DNA of 64,000 nucleotides from Gigantopelta aegis (lineage: Eukaryota; Mollusca; Gastropoda; Neomphalida; Peltospiridae). Below the pieces are notes generated by a model. The model searched no databases. It had not been told where the DNA came from and saw only the letters and a program-made list of their open reading frames with translations. The DNA is taken from the NCBI RefSeq assembly GCF_016097555.1, contig NC_054704.1, positions 93,484,653-93,548,652 on the forward strand, given 5' to 3'. Positions 45,401-60,400 of this stretch are shown in pieces. Position numbers and translations under genes: made by a program. The first letter of the stretch is position 1, and each line of letters starts with the position of its first letter.

Positions 45401-48400
45401 TTTATTTATCAACAGATTTATCTATCAACAGTTTAGATTACGTCACAATAAAACATAAAGGGAAACAAATAAATCAGAATAATTATATTCCACGACTGTA
45501 GCTCAGTTGTCTCCCCATTTCATACAACAATAAAAGTACACATGTTTATTTGATCTCTTACCTATATACATTGTAAAAGGTGAATGGAAATGTAAGACCA
45601 AAGAATCCAACTGCAAAATAAAGTAAGATTACAATGAACTGCAACAGAACTAATTTCAGCTAATTACAAGTGCATTTACATATGTGACAATTTCTAATAG
45701 AAATCTTATTAAATGCAATTAAGGCAACAGAAATTCAACAGAAACTAATTGTTAATACTTTTGTTTTCATATTTAAAAGCAACAGTGAAACTACAAAAGA
45801 TAATATGCCAAAATTATGTTAGTTCAACATAAAAAACTTAAATCAGTTCAGTCTCTTTTTTTTAAATCTTAAGTATGAAGCCATAAACAATGTCTGTAAT
45901 TGGGTATCAATCACACTGTACATAAATATGCAAGCTAAGGAACATTTAAGTACTCACCGTGACACATTAATTCAAATAATGCAGCTGCTGATAAGTTTAC
46001 AACTGGCAATGTAAATTTCCACATATCATAGCCACCGAGAAAGGTTACAAAATATATTGCTGACATTCCCTAAAAGTAAAAAGACCAGTATTTAATTGTG
46101 TTACAAGACATTACTTTTCAAGAAACAAAAAACATTTGAATAAATGAAATAAAGTGATATATTATTTTGAATTAGTTCATCATACATGGTTCACTTGACA
46201 CTTTAGACTGATTAAGATCTTCAAGTAAAAACTGGATTGGAATAATATGCTTTTGGTTCAGTGGAAGAGTGCAGCCACTGGACTGGCTGTTGGCATGTTC
46301 AGACCAGTCACATGAATAAGGGAGGAAATGCCATGTGTCAGAGGTCAGGCTAATGTATGAAAAGAAGTGGTTTGTGCCTCTCACTTGTCAATCTAACTTG
46401 AGGGGTGTAAATACTGTAACCCTATTCTAAGGCTCATTTTTTCAATGTATGAGAGCTCTGTTGTTTGTATTTTCTTAGTGTACAAATGGCAATAAATGTA
46501 AGAAATTACACATATATACATATAGATTATACGTATATCACTTGAGACACATGATTATGTTTTAGGGTTCAATTCCTCCCTGAGTAGTTTAATGAGTGCA
46601 TATTTTCTGTTTTTTTTTTAAAAAAGTCTGAATAATCATATTAAATTTATGGGTTTTTTATAATCAGTCTAATGCAGTTACTTCACTTGAAAAATTTATG
46701 ACATCTCAATATCTTAGAGCGAATTTATGAAGCCTATTTTTTTTATGCACATGTGTATAAGCATTGTAAATTTATATACATATATGTGTAACACAAAAAC
46801 AGGCTTTGTAAATTTTACCCTTTATTTTTAGTAGCATAATTTTTAAACCTTTAAAAATAAGTAACACTGATAAGACATTCCCTAAGATCCAGAGTTATTT
46901 ATAAATCATAATCTATAACAGATACAGATTACAAACCGTACAATATTAATTAACACAAATAAAGGACCTACTATTTGACCAATATCATATCCCCACGGTA
47001 AGAAGAGAATTCCGGTGTTATATTTCTCCCAGTGTGAGATGATGAAACAAATCATGATGCCAACGACAATCAGATACGCTCGGAAAATGTCCACTCCGAG
47101 TTCCCCGCGTCCGAATATACTGTAAACTGCGACAGGCAGGAAAAACGTCGCCCAGCTGTCGAGACCATGGTCAAACAGTTCACCCAGAGGAGAGCTTGAC
47201 TTGGTTCTTCTGGCTTGTTTACCATCTATCCCATCTAAATTACAAAATACAATAAACACCATTTTATACTAGATGAATAAGAATAATTTATTTGCATAAC
47301 ACCCACATATGGGCAGAGCAAAAATAACAATATAATATACATTTATCTGCAGTAACAATAACATAAATATACATTAATTACATGAACAAACATCTGCATC
47401 AACATGATGTAACCCATGCTATCCACGGGAAACTTTAGATGGGGTGTGGTACTCTTACACTTAATTAATCAAGATAAACATTGAGCGCAATCGTCGAGGT
47501 ACACTTGAGCTCGACATTTATTTTGATGAACTACCATACACCGTGCTTTTACCCCAAAAAATTACCACCATGTAGAAGTCCAGCCATCATTAGCCATATA
47601 CATGGCTGCAATGTATAATACACTGCTGCTGTGTATACAGCCACTTTAGTAAAATAACTTAAGTTTGTTTTGTTTAATAACACCACTAGATCCCATTATT
47701 TATTAATCATTGGCTATTGGATGTCAAACATTTGTTAATTATTGACATATATTATTCTTAAAGAGGAAATCCTCCACAATTTTCATTAGTAGCAAGGGAT
47801 CTTTTATATGCACCATCCCAGACAGGATAGCACATACCACATCCTTTGATATACCAGTCGTGGTGCCCTGACTGGAACGAGAATAGACCGTCTGTGCATC
47901 AACCGAGCACTTTACCACGGGGCTATATCCTACCAAGCCACTTTTGAGTTAAGCAATAAAGATGGTGGCTTTCATTATGGTTGTATTTATGGAATTAGTA
48001 AACAAAATTTAGTAGCACCATGTGTGTAAAGTAGTCAACTGGTAATACTATCTGCAGTGCTGTTAAATAATTTACCTGGTTGACATCAATAAAAAAATTA
48101 ATTAAAAATAAATACAATTTAAAAAACTCCAACCATTTCTCTTTCAATAAATTGCAAAAAATAATGCCATTAAAGGAAATGTGACATTGCAGAAAACAGA
48201 TCATGACAAAATAAACTAAAGAAACAGATTTGTATCAAACTATATTATCTAGTGTTTGTATACAAACATAATATAGCTAGCTGTAAAAAAAATTATACAA
48301 ATTTTAATTTTATTATCAATAAATTAACCCCACAAACTATTAAGAAACAATTGTTACTGACAAATTAAAAACCCAATCTGCTGCCCAAGCCAGTATTATG

Positions 48401-51400
48401 TGATGACTTACCAAGACTATGTGATAAGAAGTTGTTCAGAGCTCCCACAAGCCATACCCAGTTGGGAATAGTTAAGTATTCAGGGTGATCTCGACTTGAA
48501 GCGTAGAAATCCATGTCGTAATATGTTAATATTATAAAATTAACCAGCAGCAACAGAAATCCTGTCAGTGTTAGCACATTTGGGGCTATCCATAATGGGC
48601 AGAGCTATTAAAAGAAAAAGAAATGCCATTTTTATATACTGATAGAGAAAATACATACTTGCATGCACAACGAATATTCAGTTCATCATGTTTGAAAATA
48701 TCAGGCGAGTGATAAATATACAGAACTTCACATACATTGTTTTTGCTTCCTATTTATTACATACCTTTTTTTATGTTTTACAAAAATGGTTTTTAATTTA
48801 ACGTCATAACACCACTTCGTTAAATCTATGATCAAACCTCCTTTCATGGATTTACTTATTAAGAATCATACTCTGCGGCAGTCTTGTGTAATGTTTCAAA
48901 TACAAGTGACATAATTTGTAAATCATATATGATGTCAGTTAATAAAAGGCGCTAACTGCATTAAAAATAAAAAGGGAATTCTCCCATTTAAAAATTCCGG
49001 TCAAGATCGCACATATGTGCGATACAAAATAAATTTATCACAGTTTCAAAATGTATCTATCACTACAGTAAGACTCCAGGCAAGTAATTAGTACAACAGA
49101 ACAAATGTAAATGATCCCAACTAATAGTAATTAATAGTAATAACAATAACTTAAATTTAGAAATAATATAAAATAAAGTAACTACTAGTATAGTATACAT
49201 CAGGGGTGGAAATTGGCTGAAATACCTGCCAAACATTCAGTCCGACAAACTACAAATTCTGCCGGTATGAATCTAAACCTGTCAAACCAATCATGATTAT
49301 TGAAGTATAAACATAATATAATTGCAGGTCCAACTCTCCAAAATATACTACTCAAAAGAATTTAAGGGTCAAAAATTTATAACCAAATAAGTTTCAGAGT
49401 GTATTAGATTGATGATGTAAACTACACCAAATTTTTTATTTATTGTTCCATATTTACAAAAAAACCACAAATAAACGTCACTGTATACAAGAAAGTCACA
49501 TGACATGCTGTCAAAGTTGAAGGTTGTCAAACATGGATTTTACACATTAGAACATTCGTTTAATAGTGTGTGAATCCACCCCTGGCGCGAATACACTCGA
49601 CACATCGTTGCCTCATGCTGTTGATCAGACGTCTGAAGAACTCTTGGGGAATGGCCTGCCACTCTGCCATAAGAAGTTGACCCAGATCATGAAGGTTGGC
49701 CGGAGGGGCATGGTAATCTGGAACTCTCCTGCCTAATTCGTCCCAGGCGTTCTCTATTGGGGCCAAGTCAGGCGAATATGCTGGCCAATCCATCCTGGCG
49801 ATACCTTGTTGTCTGAGAAAGTCCGTTACCACCCTGGCGCGGTGGGGTCTGGCATTGTCATCCTGCAGAACTGCCCCGCCGCCAATCTGCTGAAGGCCTG
49901 GGAGAACCAACGGCCGGATAATCTCATTCAGATAGCGGATTCCATTCAGATTGCCATCCACCACATAGAGGGGGGGGGGGGTGTGTGTGTGTGTGTGTGT
50001 CCTGTGGTGGATAGAGATACCGCCCCACACCATGACGCTGCCACCACCGAACCGGTGACGTTGTCTAACGTTAACGTCAGCGAAGCGCTCCCCAGGACGT
50101 CTGTAGACACGAACCTGACCGTTGTTGAACTGGAGACTAAACCTAGACTCATCAGTGAACATCACTCGACCCCACTGAACACGTTGCCACCGCAGATGAA
50201 GCATGTACCAGTGACATCTGGCTGTTCTGTGACGTGGTAGGAGTGGTGGTCGAACAGCCTGGCGACGGCAGCGTAGATTATTTGGCTCTCAGACGATTGC
50301 GTATGGTTTAATCAGACACTCGAGTTCCAGTGGCAGTCCGCAGATTGTCACGTAATCGGCGTGCAGTGGTTGTGCGTTGACGTAGAGCCATATTGGTGAT
50401 GTAGCGGTCCTCTCTATTTGTAGTGCTTCGGGGTCTTCCTGAACGTGGACGATTTCGAACAGAATTTGTTGCTTGGTACCGTTGCCACAGTCGGCCAACG
50501 ACACTCTGACTGACACCAAGTCTCAGAGCAACATTTCTTTGCGGATTGCCATCCTGAAGCCAAGCAATAGCCCTTCCTCGATCTTCGATAGTCAGTTGAA
50601 GTCGTACCATTGTCGAATTTGGAGTGTGCACCGTACACGAACGCAAGCTCCAATTATACGGAAATTCAGCATTGGGAACATGGAATACACGTGCAAAGCG
50701 TGTAAATGAAGCGCTTTGTGAAAAAGCAAGTTATGGGCACTTAGCAGACCTTTCGCTTTCGCCCTAATTTGCGTGCAAATGTAAGCATGTTTTCGCCATT
50801 AGAACTAGTCGACAGTGGATTTTAATTCATTTATGGGTTGCTTAGACCCACTTTCGTCAAAATGGAACAATACCATGCGTGACATTATGGTCTAGCTAAT
50901 ATAATTGACATTCAGAAAATAATGTCGAAAATATCGTCCGACCCTTAAATTCTTTTGAGTAGTATATATCATGGCCCATGGTGATGTTGACTGGCAAAAC
51001 CAGTCGACCACTGGTATACATATGTATGAGTGTGTGTATATCTATAAATACCTTTACAATCTGATTCCAGAATGGGTGACAAATGTACTTGCTCACTGGA
51101 CTAGTATCAACAGCACTGTACTAAAATGACAAAAGTGGAAACAAATATGAATACGTATGTACATGTAGTTATAAGAAGATGTAAATTAATACAGTGCTCG
51201 AATTTAAAGATGACACCGACAGCAATTGCCGTTGTCGAGATATAATTTGCCGTTGGTCAGAAGCATCACCAATGCTGCTGGAAAAAAATTACTGTCATCG
51301 GTAAAACTCCTCAATAACAGCCAAATTATTATATATGGTGTACATTATCTGAAATATGTCTACATGCAACAAAATAACCTGTCAATCATATTTACTTGCT

Positions 51401-54397
51401 GCAAAGTAACTTTTTAAAAAATTGCCATCTATGCCGGCTAAAAATGGCTGTCATTGGGCCTTTAACCCATGGCAATTTTTTTTTTAATGTAGTGAGTGAC
51501 AAACTCTTAAATTCGAGCCCTGTGAATACATGTAAGCTAATGGCAGAAGTAATATGACAGGTACTTACAAGCAAAGTAATCATCCAACAATAAGTAATAT
51601 TGCTGAGGGTTTTTACCACTAAGCACAAGTTTCTTCAGCCAAGCAGCTAACTCCACCTCTTGCACCTGAGCTACTTGATTCAATAAATAGGTCAGGTCAG
51701 ATCATAGGGTTTTACGTGCACATTCAGAGCAAGCTGTTGTAGCGCATGCCTGTCATGGGCACAGATGCCAGCTCTTTTGTCCAGGACAGAAAAAGGGTTG
51801 GTGTGGGTGGGAGAGGGGACTGCCCACACTGACATGTGCAAGGGAGCACCAGCAGACTGACTGGAGTCGGTAGCAAACAGGGGGTAATTCAATAAACAGC
51901 AAAGGATCTTTTATATACACACACCAATCTGTACATGCAGAGTCCAACATTAAAAGTGGCCTGATGGCCCGACATGTTGTCCGGTATAGCTTGAATGCCC
52001 TCTAGTGTTATTCTGTTTATTAAATACAGGCTTTATGCCAGCCTAAAAATAATTTGAGGGTACTTTTAAAAAAAACACACAATAAGTGCCCCTACTACAT
52101 ATCTAGGTGGTTATGGGTTTGATATTTTGAAATTTGACACTGTATTTTATTATCCTGTTCCCAGGACAAGCGTGCACTACAACAATTTGCTCTGAATGTG
52201 CACATTAATTCTCTTGACACTGACTGCATTTCATGTACTACTGTAATATTATACATGTACATGTATGATTATTTGAAAATGACTTAACAAACAATACATA
52301 TTGATAGTAAATAATTCCAATTTGTAAATACTCTATTCCTATAATTGCAATATCTATGAACAACTTTATGCTAACATGCTACACTGTTTATACAGTGTGT
52401 AAAGCAGTTCTGTGTTTCATATTTGCATGAACATCAAAAATTATCATGTTCAATTTATAAATATTGCAATTTAAAAGTGCATGTATCTACAGTACATAAA
52501 CAATTATTTTAATGAAATAATGTTGTTCAAAGGCACACATAAAAGCAACAGTGATTTTCTAAATATAGAGCATGCATGACTACGAGGTTTGAGACAAAAA
52601 CAACAATAGGTGTGTTTATTTTTAACCAATCAAATGCAGGGCTAGCTCTGGCACTCGCCAATTGCAAATTTAAAAAACAAATGGCAATTATTATTTTACT
52701 TTGGCGAAATAATTTAAAATAATTGATATTTTGTTACAAAATAACTGGGTTTGTGTAGTTTTTAAGGTTTTTTAGATAATTTCTGCTGACCCACAGCTAG
52801 CCCTGCAAATGCTATATTGTCATTTCAGTGCATATAATATGTTATTATGAATTCTTGGTAACATTAAGAAAACTAAATATACAGGGTGTGCACTTCATGG
52901 TCGCCCAATCACCCAGGGCGAATCAAAATAGTGTCAGGCAAGTCAAAATATATCAAGTGTAGCCCGCCTGACGACTGAAAATTTCCACTTGTTGTATTAT
53001 GTAACAAAATGCAAATAACTATGTTTGTAAGAGATCGGAAAGTTATTTTTTATTAACTGTTTTCAACTGGTTTCCTATTAATATCTGCGCAACCAAACCC
53101 ATATAAGACATAATAGCAACCACTTCCCCAGTCTATCGAACTCTAAAATCATTCGGAATGCCTCAGCTGGTTTTGATTATATTCGGAAAACCTCGGCCAC
53201 GTAAATGTATTTGTAGGTTCAATCAGAACAACTCGACCATGTCTGTCTAACTCTTTACTTTCCATTTAGTTACAATCAGAACAACTTGTCACATTCCGCT
53301 CGGTATGAACCGAGCCCAGTGTACACGGAACCTGCAGTGTATGCCGGGTAATCATCCCTCATGTGGGGTCAGAATCTCGGGACACACCCATAATTGCATC
53401 CGTGAAGTGGGTGAAACTTGTATGTGACCTTACACCTACCCATTGAGCCTAGCGATGCACTCACTCTGGGTTGGAGTCGGTACTGGCATGAAAAATCACC
53501 TATTGCCTCAAGTGGGATACCAACCCAGTACCTACCAGCCTCAACAACAACAATTGTAAGTTGGCTGGTAATGAAAAACAGTGAATTTCATGACAGAATA
53601 GACTTTTTGATGTGCAGCATTTGTAAGTTAGCACTAATTTTACATCTAAAACTGAACTTACCGGTCTCAGTGGCAACGTGGTAGGCCATTGGTCTACAGG
53701 CTGGTAGGTACTGAGATCGGATCCCAGTTGAGGCATGGGATTTTCAATCCAGATACAGACTCCAAACCCTGAGTGAGTGCTCCGCAAGGCTCAATGGGTA
53801 GGTGTAAACCACTTGCACCGACCAGTGATCCATAACTGGTTCAACAAAGGCCATGGTTTGTGCTATTCTGCCTGTGGGAAGCGCAAATAAAAGATCCTTT
53901 GCTGCTAATCGGAAGAGTAGCCCATGTAGTGGCGACAGTGGGTTTCCTCTCAAAACCTGTGTGGTCCTTAACCATATGTCTGAAGCAATATAACCGTAAA
54001 TAAAATGTGTTCAGTGAATCGTTAAATAAAACATTTCTTTCTTTCTAAAACTGAACTTGTAGTGTTTGTTAGAAAGAAATTTTGGGTATGACTCTATGGA
54101 ACTGAATACAATCACAGTCAATAGGGGGTATGGTGGGCCTCCCCCAGAAAGAAAATGGGTTAAAATTAGGATTAGGGTTAAGAAAATCATACAGTAATGA
54201 TAAAAGTAATTAATTTTGTCAAAAGGTTAACGTATAATTTTTTTTTTATAAAAATTATTTTGGTATGGCGCCATGCCTGTTTTACCCTTTGACAGAAACC
54301 CTGACTTGCAACGACAAATGAATGTGGTAGATGAGGATAAGTGAATAACAAGGTGTATTTTGAGACAGCAGGGTGTCATACACTGTTCACAGTAAGT

Positions 54398-54456
<59 letters not shown>

Positions 54457-57400
54457 GGAAGTTATTATTTTCTACATCATTTAATAAAATTTACACGATC
54501 GTTCATAACAATGTTTGATCTATGACTATGGTGATATAAATGACAGTGGAAGAGTCATTCCGTTGGAATTATTTTCTTTTATATATATTGTATACATGTA
54601 GTTATAGGTTTGCTGAATTGCCGTACAGATCAATAAAAGTCCCCGTGGGAAGGACAAACCTTGACCGTTAACAATTACAACCGTGTCCGGTGTATCAGCG
54701 CACTTGGTATTTTGCTTGAGTGTGCTTAGGAAGTTGTCATGTTGTCGGAGTTTTTAATGAATTAGGGCCTAAAGTTCGATTCCTTTTTCAGTGGTTAATC
54801 AAGTATCAAGATATTTATTGTTAAGGGTGCAATTAATTTTTTTTTTAGAATTATCAGTTATATAATAATTTCAAAATAAATCATTCACCTGTTTTCGTGT
54901 TTATAAACGCGAAGTAGGGTTTTTAATGAATTAGGGCCTAAAGTTCAATTCCTTTTTCAGTGGTTAATCAAGTATCAAGATATTTATTGTTAAGGGTGCA
55001 ATTAATTTATGTTTTTTGAATTATCAATAATTATAATAATTTCAAAATAAATCATTCACCTGTTTTCGTGTTTATAAACGCGAAGTAGGTCATCCTTATT
55101 GATATTAAGAATGTTAAAACCAGTCTAAAAACAGCTTTCCCGCATTTTAAAAATTATAGTAAACAGTATAAATGTAATTATTTTTGTTCGGTTATTTTTT
55201 TATTTAAACCGAAAAAGAAAACACAGGCAAATGCAAACAAAACGAAAATTTTACACCTTAATTGACAGTCATTCCAGTTCACAATTGTCACATTGTTATA
55301 AAAAATAAAAGCGAAATAAGATCCACGTGTGTGCACAATCTACCCGAGAAAAATAAAATCCATGTAGGCATCTTAGCCATGCATAACAATGAACATGTAT
55401 GCATTTGCAGTACTGTGCCACTCTACCCGAGAAAAATAAAATCCATGTAGGCATCTTAGCCATGCATAACAATGAACATGTATGCATTTGCAGTACTGTG
55501 CCACTCGAGAAAATGATTCCGAAACTGATCATGAGATGGGTCATATGTGATTGTTCATTTTCATAGTAATATTTTTAACAAGACAAAACAAAAAAGTACT
55601 CAAATAATTCTGGGACAATAGTGTAGCGTTTATGGGCTAAAAGTGAGGTCATGGGTGGTTTATAAATAGCGGGGTCAACGATCTACATCTACTGCGCCGA
55701 ATCGCCGGACATGCAAATGGTTTTGGATACATGGGGGTGCCTATATTTATGCACCATTTTAAAATGTTTATTTACTACAGACATAAAACAGTTTGTAGTG
55801 TATTTCAGATTATGCACTTCTTCATTGGTGAGAGACGCATTTTATTAAATATTTCACAATGTTCACATAGAAAATGGTCCTTGAAAGCGGAGTATGGCGA
55901 TCTCGCCCCGTGTCGATCTCGCCCTGGCGAAGTCACCCCGGGCGAGTTCGCCAGGACTTATTTACATCGTTAGGCAAAGTTATCATACATATTAGACTTG
56001 CTAGAAGACATATATTACAACATATATTATAGTATATATCTACTGTCATTATCAGCATGTTTTTGTGCCAAAACTACAGGGTTATACCACTTATACTACT
56101 AGTTTTGTGTTGGGACACGCTGTGGCGAGATCGCCATATTTACTTCCGTGTTGCATGTCTGTTTAGCGAAGTCGCCAGTACATTATAACTCAACAATATT
56201 CAAGTTACAAGCTGTTTTATGTTTACTTCATTAAGTAAATACATGTGCAGTACCGTATATCTTCGCCTGTAAGTCGATCTCGGCTATAAGTCGAGTCCCT
56301 AATTTCAAGCCCTGAAAACGTATTTTTTTATTGACCCGTTTATAAGTCGACCCATGAAAAACTACTTATAAATATTGAAATATTTCTTATTTTCAGCACA
56401 TGAGAACAATAATATTTGAACAAAAGAAAATTATTTTACAAACTTCGGTTTTCACGTTTTGTACATCGCAATATGATCAGACTATTCCAATCAAACTATC
56501 ATTATTACATAGCATCAAAACGAAATATTCCCTTAGTAGAGAGTGAAAGCTGTTTGACTGTTACTGTATAGTACTGTACAGATGGTTTTGTGCACAGACA
56601 ACAACTTTATTTATAAACACTGACAACAGATCACTACGATAAAACTGAAAGTATCACGTTTTGCCGCCATATTAATACATGTAAGGAGGATAACTCTGGA
56701 AAGTACACTGGTTTTTGTACCAAATGATGTGTGTCCCTATTGCTCTAGATAAGTGAACTGCAGAGATCAGTCTATTTTAAGGGAAAGCTCAGTAATATTC
56801 ATGAAGTTAATCACCGCCAAAACATTGTTTGAACAACCATTAATGCCAGTGACCAGATTTCAAAATAAACTCAGGCAACAGGTAGTTAGTATTGTTTACA
56901 TTTTTACTATTAGTGATGACTGTTAATTTAACTAAGTGGACTGTTGTCTTGGCATGTGAGTGAGATCCCTGAATTTGTAGAATTTATATCCAAGTATGAT
57001 ATCCTTTGTTTTACTGAAACAAAAACAGATCAAACAGACTGCATGTCAACATTATTACCTGGCTATACCTTCCTTCTGAATAACAGGGAAAAAAGATTAA
57101 ATTCATCAGGTGGAATAGCCATTGGTATAAAAAATGAATTGTCTTCTACTATAGATTTCAATATCACAAATAATTCTGAATATGTGTCTTGGTTTAGCAT
57201 TCCCACGGAAATTACAGGTCTTCACGGAAAACTAACCATCGGTGTTGTATACATTCCTCCTATTGGATCCCCATACTATAAAGAAAATATTTTTGACATT
57301 ATTGAAAGTGAACTTATTGAACACATAGAAGAACATAGCCCACTTTTACTACTAGGTGATTTTAATGCTAGAACAAATTGTTTCCCAGATTACACTGTAA

Positions 57401-60400
57401 TTGATACTGACATTGACATACTAAACAACATGGAAAATTATATGTTAGATTTTTTTAATGACATATACAAATTAGAATCATATAATATTCCCATAGAAAG
57501 AGCAAGTCAAGATATTGGCAAAGTAAACAGTCATGGTATTAAACTATTAAATATATGTAAGTCACACAATTTATATATAATAAATGGCAGATTAGGACAT
57601 GATAAAAACATAGGAAAATTGACTTGTAAAGATAGCAGTGTTGTTGATTATGCCATTGGCAACCATCATTTATTAAAAATAGCTAAACATTTTGATGTAT
57701 GTGAGTTTGACCCACTTTTTTCAGATGTACATTGTGCTTTAATACTTAGCTTAAATGTTGATAAACATGCTAACGATAACGATACTTCTAATTGTATGAC
57801 ATATTCAGCTAACAAAAAGCCAAGTAAATGGAAACCTGAAAAATCAACAGAATTTAAAAATAAAATTAACCAGGACTCACTCGAAATCATATCCACAATG
57901 CTTGATAATCAGTCTGTTGACATTCAAACACGTGTCGATACTGCAACACAGGCTATGAAAAAACTATTTTTAGATGCGGCTGAATCGACTCTAGGTCATG
58001 CACGATCTTGCACGATCAAGCGACGTGTAAAACTCAAAGGTAACCAATCGCTGTTCGGTAAGACACACAGTTGTCGAATTCTACGCGGAAAATATCATGA
58101 GGCCAAACAAACGTATAACTCAAGAATAACTTTAGAAAATAAACAAAGATTAATTAATGCAAGTAAAACGTATAAAAAGTCCTTGCTGAAAGAACATTCC
58201 GTCCAAAGATTTAATATTGAAAAACAAATGCGACAATTGAGGACAAACGACCCAAAAGCTTTTTACAAACTACTTAAACGACCTAACGAAGATAATAACT
58301 TACCACCGTTAGATGTTTTCTATAATTTTTTCCAAACTCTAAACAAAGGCGAATCGGACGATAACGAAACAAAAATAAACTTTAATAACATAGACTCAGA
58401 TAGTGAAAATGTTTTAAACAGTAGAATTGAAGAAAATGAAATATTAAATGCTATAAAACAACTGAAAAACGGTAAGGCACCTGGAATCGACAATATCATT
58501 AATGAATACATTAAAACAACTGCCGGCATAATACTACCATCTATATTAAACTGTTTAACATAATCTTCGACAATAGTGTTTTTCCCAATGAATGGTTGAC
58601 TGGATTAATTAAACCCATTTTTAAAAATAAAGGAAATCGTTCGTTACCAGAAAATTATAGACCAATAACATTGCTCTGTTGCGTCTCTAAACTGTTCACC
58701 ACAATTTTAAATAACCGATTAAATGCTTTTATTGAAGAAAATAATATACTGAATGAATCTCAGACTGCTTTCCGAAAAGGCTACTCTACTACCGACCATC
58801 TATTTAATATACATTCTCTGATAGAAATTTTAAAGACAAGAAAAAGGAAATTATTTTGTGCTTTTGTAGATTTCCAAAAAGCTTTTGATCTTATTTCTAG
58901 AACTTGCCTATGGCAGAAACTGTTAGAAAATAATATTAATGGAAAATTCTTTAAAATAATTTATCAAATGTATCAAGGAATAAAGTCATGTATTTGTACA
59001 AAAACCGAAACCTCTGAGCTATTTCCATGCAACATCGGTGTCCGACAAGGAGAAAATTTGTCGCCTGTCCTGTTTTCCCTGTATTTAAATGATCTAGATA
59101 ATTACTTAAAAAGCCAAAATTGTACTGGGGTATCCCTGGATAGAGATGAAACGTTCGATAAAACAGCTCTTTACTTTTTATGTTTATTATATGCTGACGA
59201 TACTGCGCTTCTCGCATCAAACGCCTCTGACTTACAACAATCCCTAAATGTCTTTTCACAATATTGCAATAAATGGAAACTCAAAGTAAATGCAAGTAAA
59301 ACTAAAATAATCATTTTCAATGGCACCAGTAATGATTACAAGAAAGTTTTTATACTTGGACATGATGTGCTTGAAAACGTAAAAGAATATAAATACTTAG
59401 GTCTTACTTTTACCAAACTAAATAAATTTAATACAAGCAAAAAACTACTAACTCAAAAGGCAACAAAAGCAATGTACTTTGTTCTGTCTAAATCCAAAGA
59501 CAATAACTTTTCAATAGAATGCAAATTAAAACTATTTGATTCCATTGTACTCCCGATTCTCTTATACGGGTGCGAAATATGGGGTTATGAAAACATCGAT
59601 ATCATTGAAACTATTCATATAAAATTCCTAAGACACATCTTACCAGTTAAAAAAGGCACCCCGCTATTCATGTTATATGGAGAACTAGGAAGAAGACCCC
59701 TTAAACTAATTATTCAACAAAGAATTATAAGCTTTTGGGCCCGTATCGTATCTGGTAAACAAACAAAATCATCGTTTTTACTGCATGAATTAATGTTACA
59801 CGACTCTTCTGTTAATGGATATAGTTATAAATGGATAAAAATGGTTGAAGATATATTTAACCAGCTAGGCATGACAAATGTTTGTATGTCACGGAACTTT
59901 TCATCCGTAAAAATACTTCTTAATCAAGTAAAATTAAGACAAAACGACCAGTATTTACAACAATGGAATACAAACATAACTTTATCATCAAAAGGTAAAA
60001 CGTACACTATATTTAAGGAAAACCTTAGATTAGAAAAATATCTTATTATATTACCACAAACATGTTGGACTATATTACTCAAATTTAGAACATCTAATCA
60101 CTACTTACCAATCGAAACAGGACGCTGGAACAACACCCCAGTGGAAGATCGAACGTGCACATTATGTAACAATAATGATATTGGAGACGAATTTCACTAT
60201 TTATTCACATGTACTTATTTCACTAACTACCGTAAAAATTTGCTTAAGCCATATTATTATAATAAACCAAGTACGCTGAAATTTAAACAACTAATGACGA
60301 ATAGCAAAATAAGTGTTCTCAAGAAATTATGTAAATTAATAAAAGAAATTATTAATAAATGCAGTAAACCCTAAAATATATGTATATGAATTATGTACAA

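Noticed and set aside
55878..55888. 11-bp target duplication TCCTTGAAAGC for the long-TIR element
   Set aside because: The internal junction at 61050 shows the terminus includes 'ggag', so the extra 3 bp on the right belong to the element; 8 bp is the better reading.
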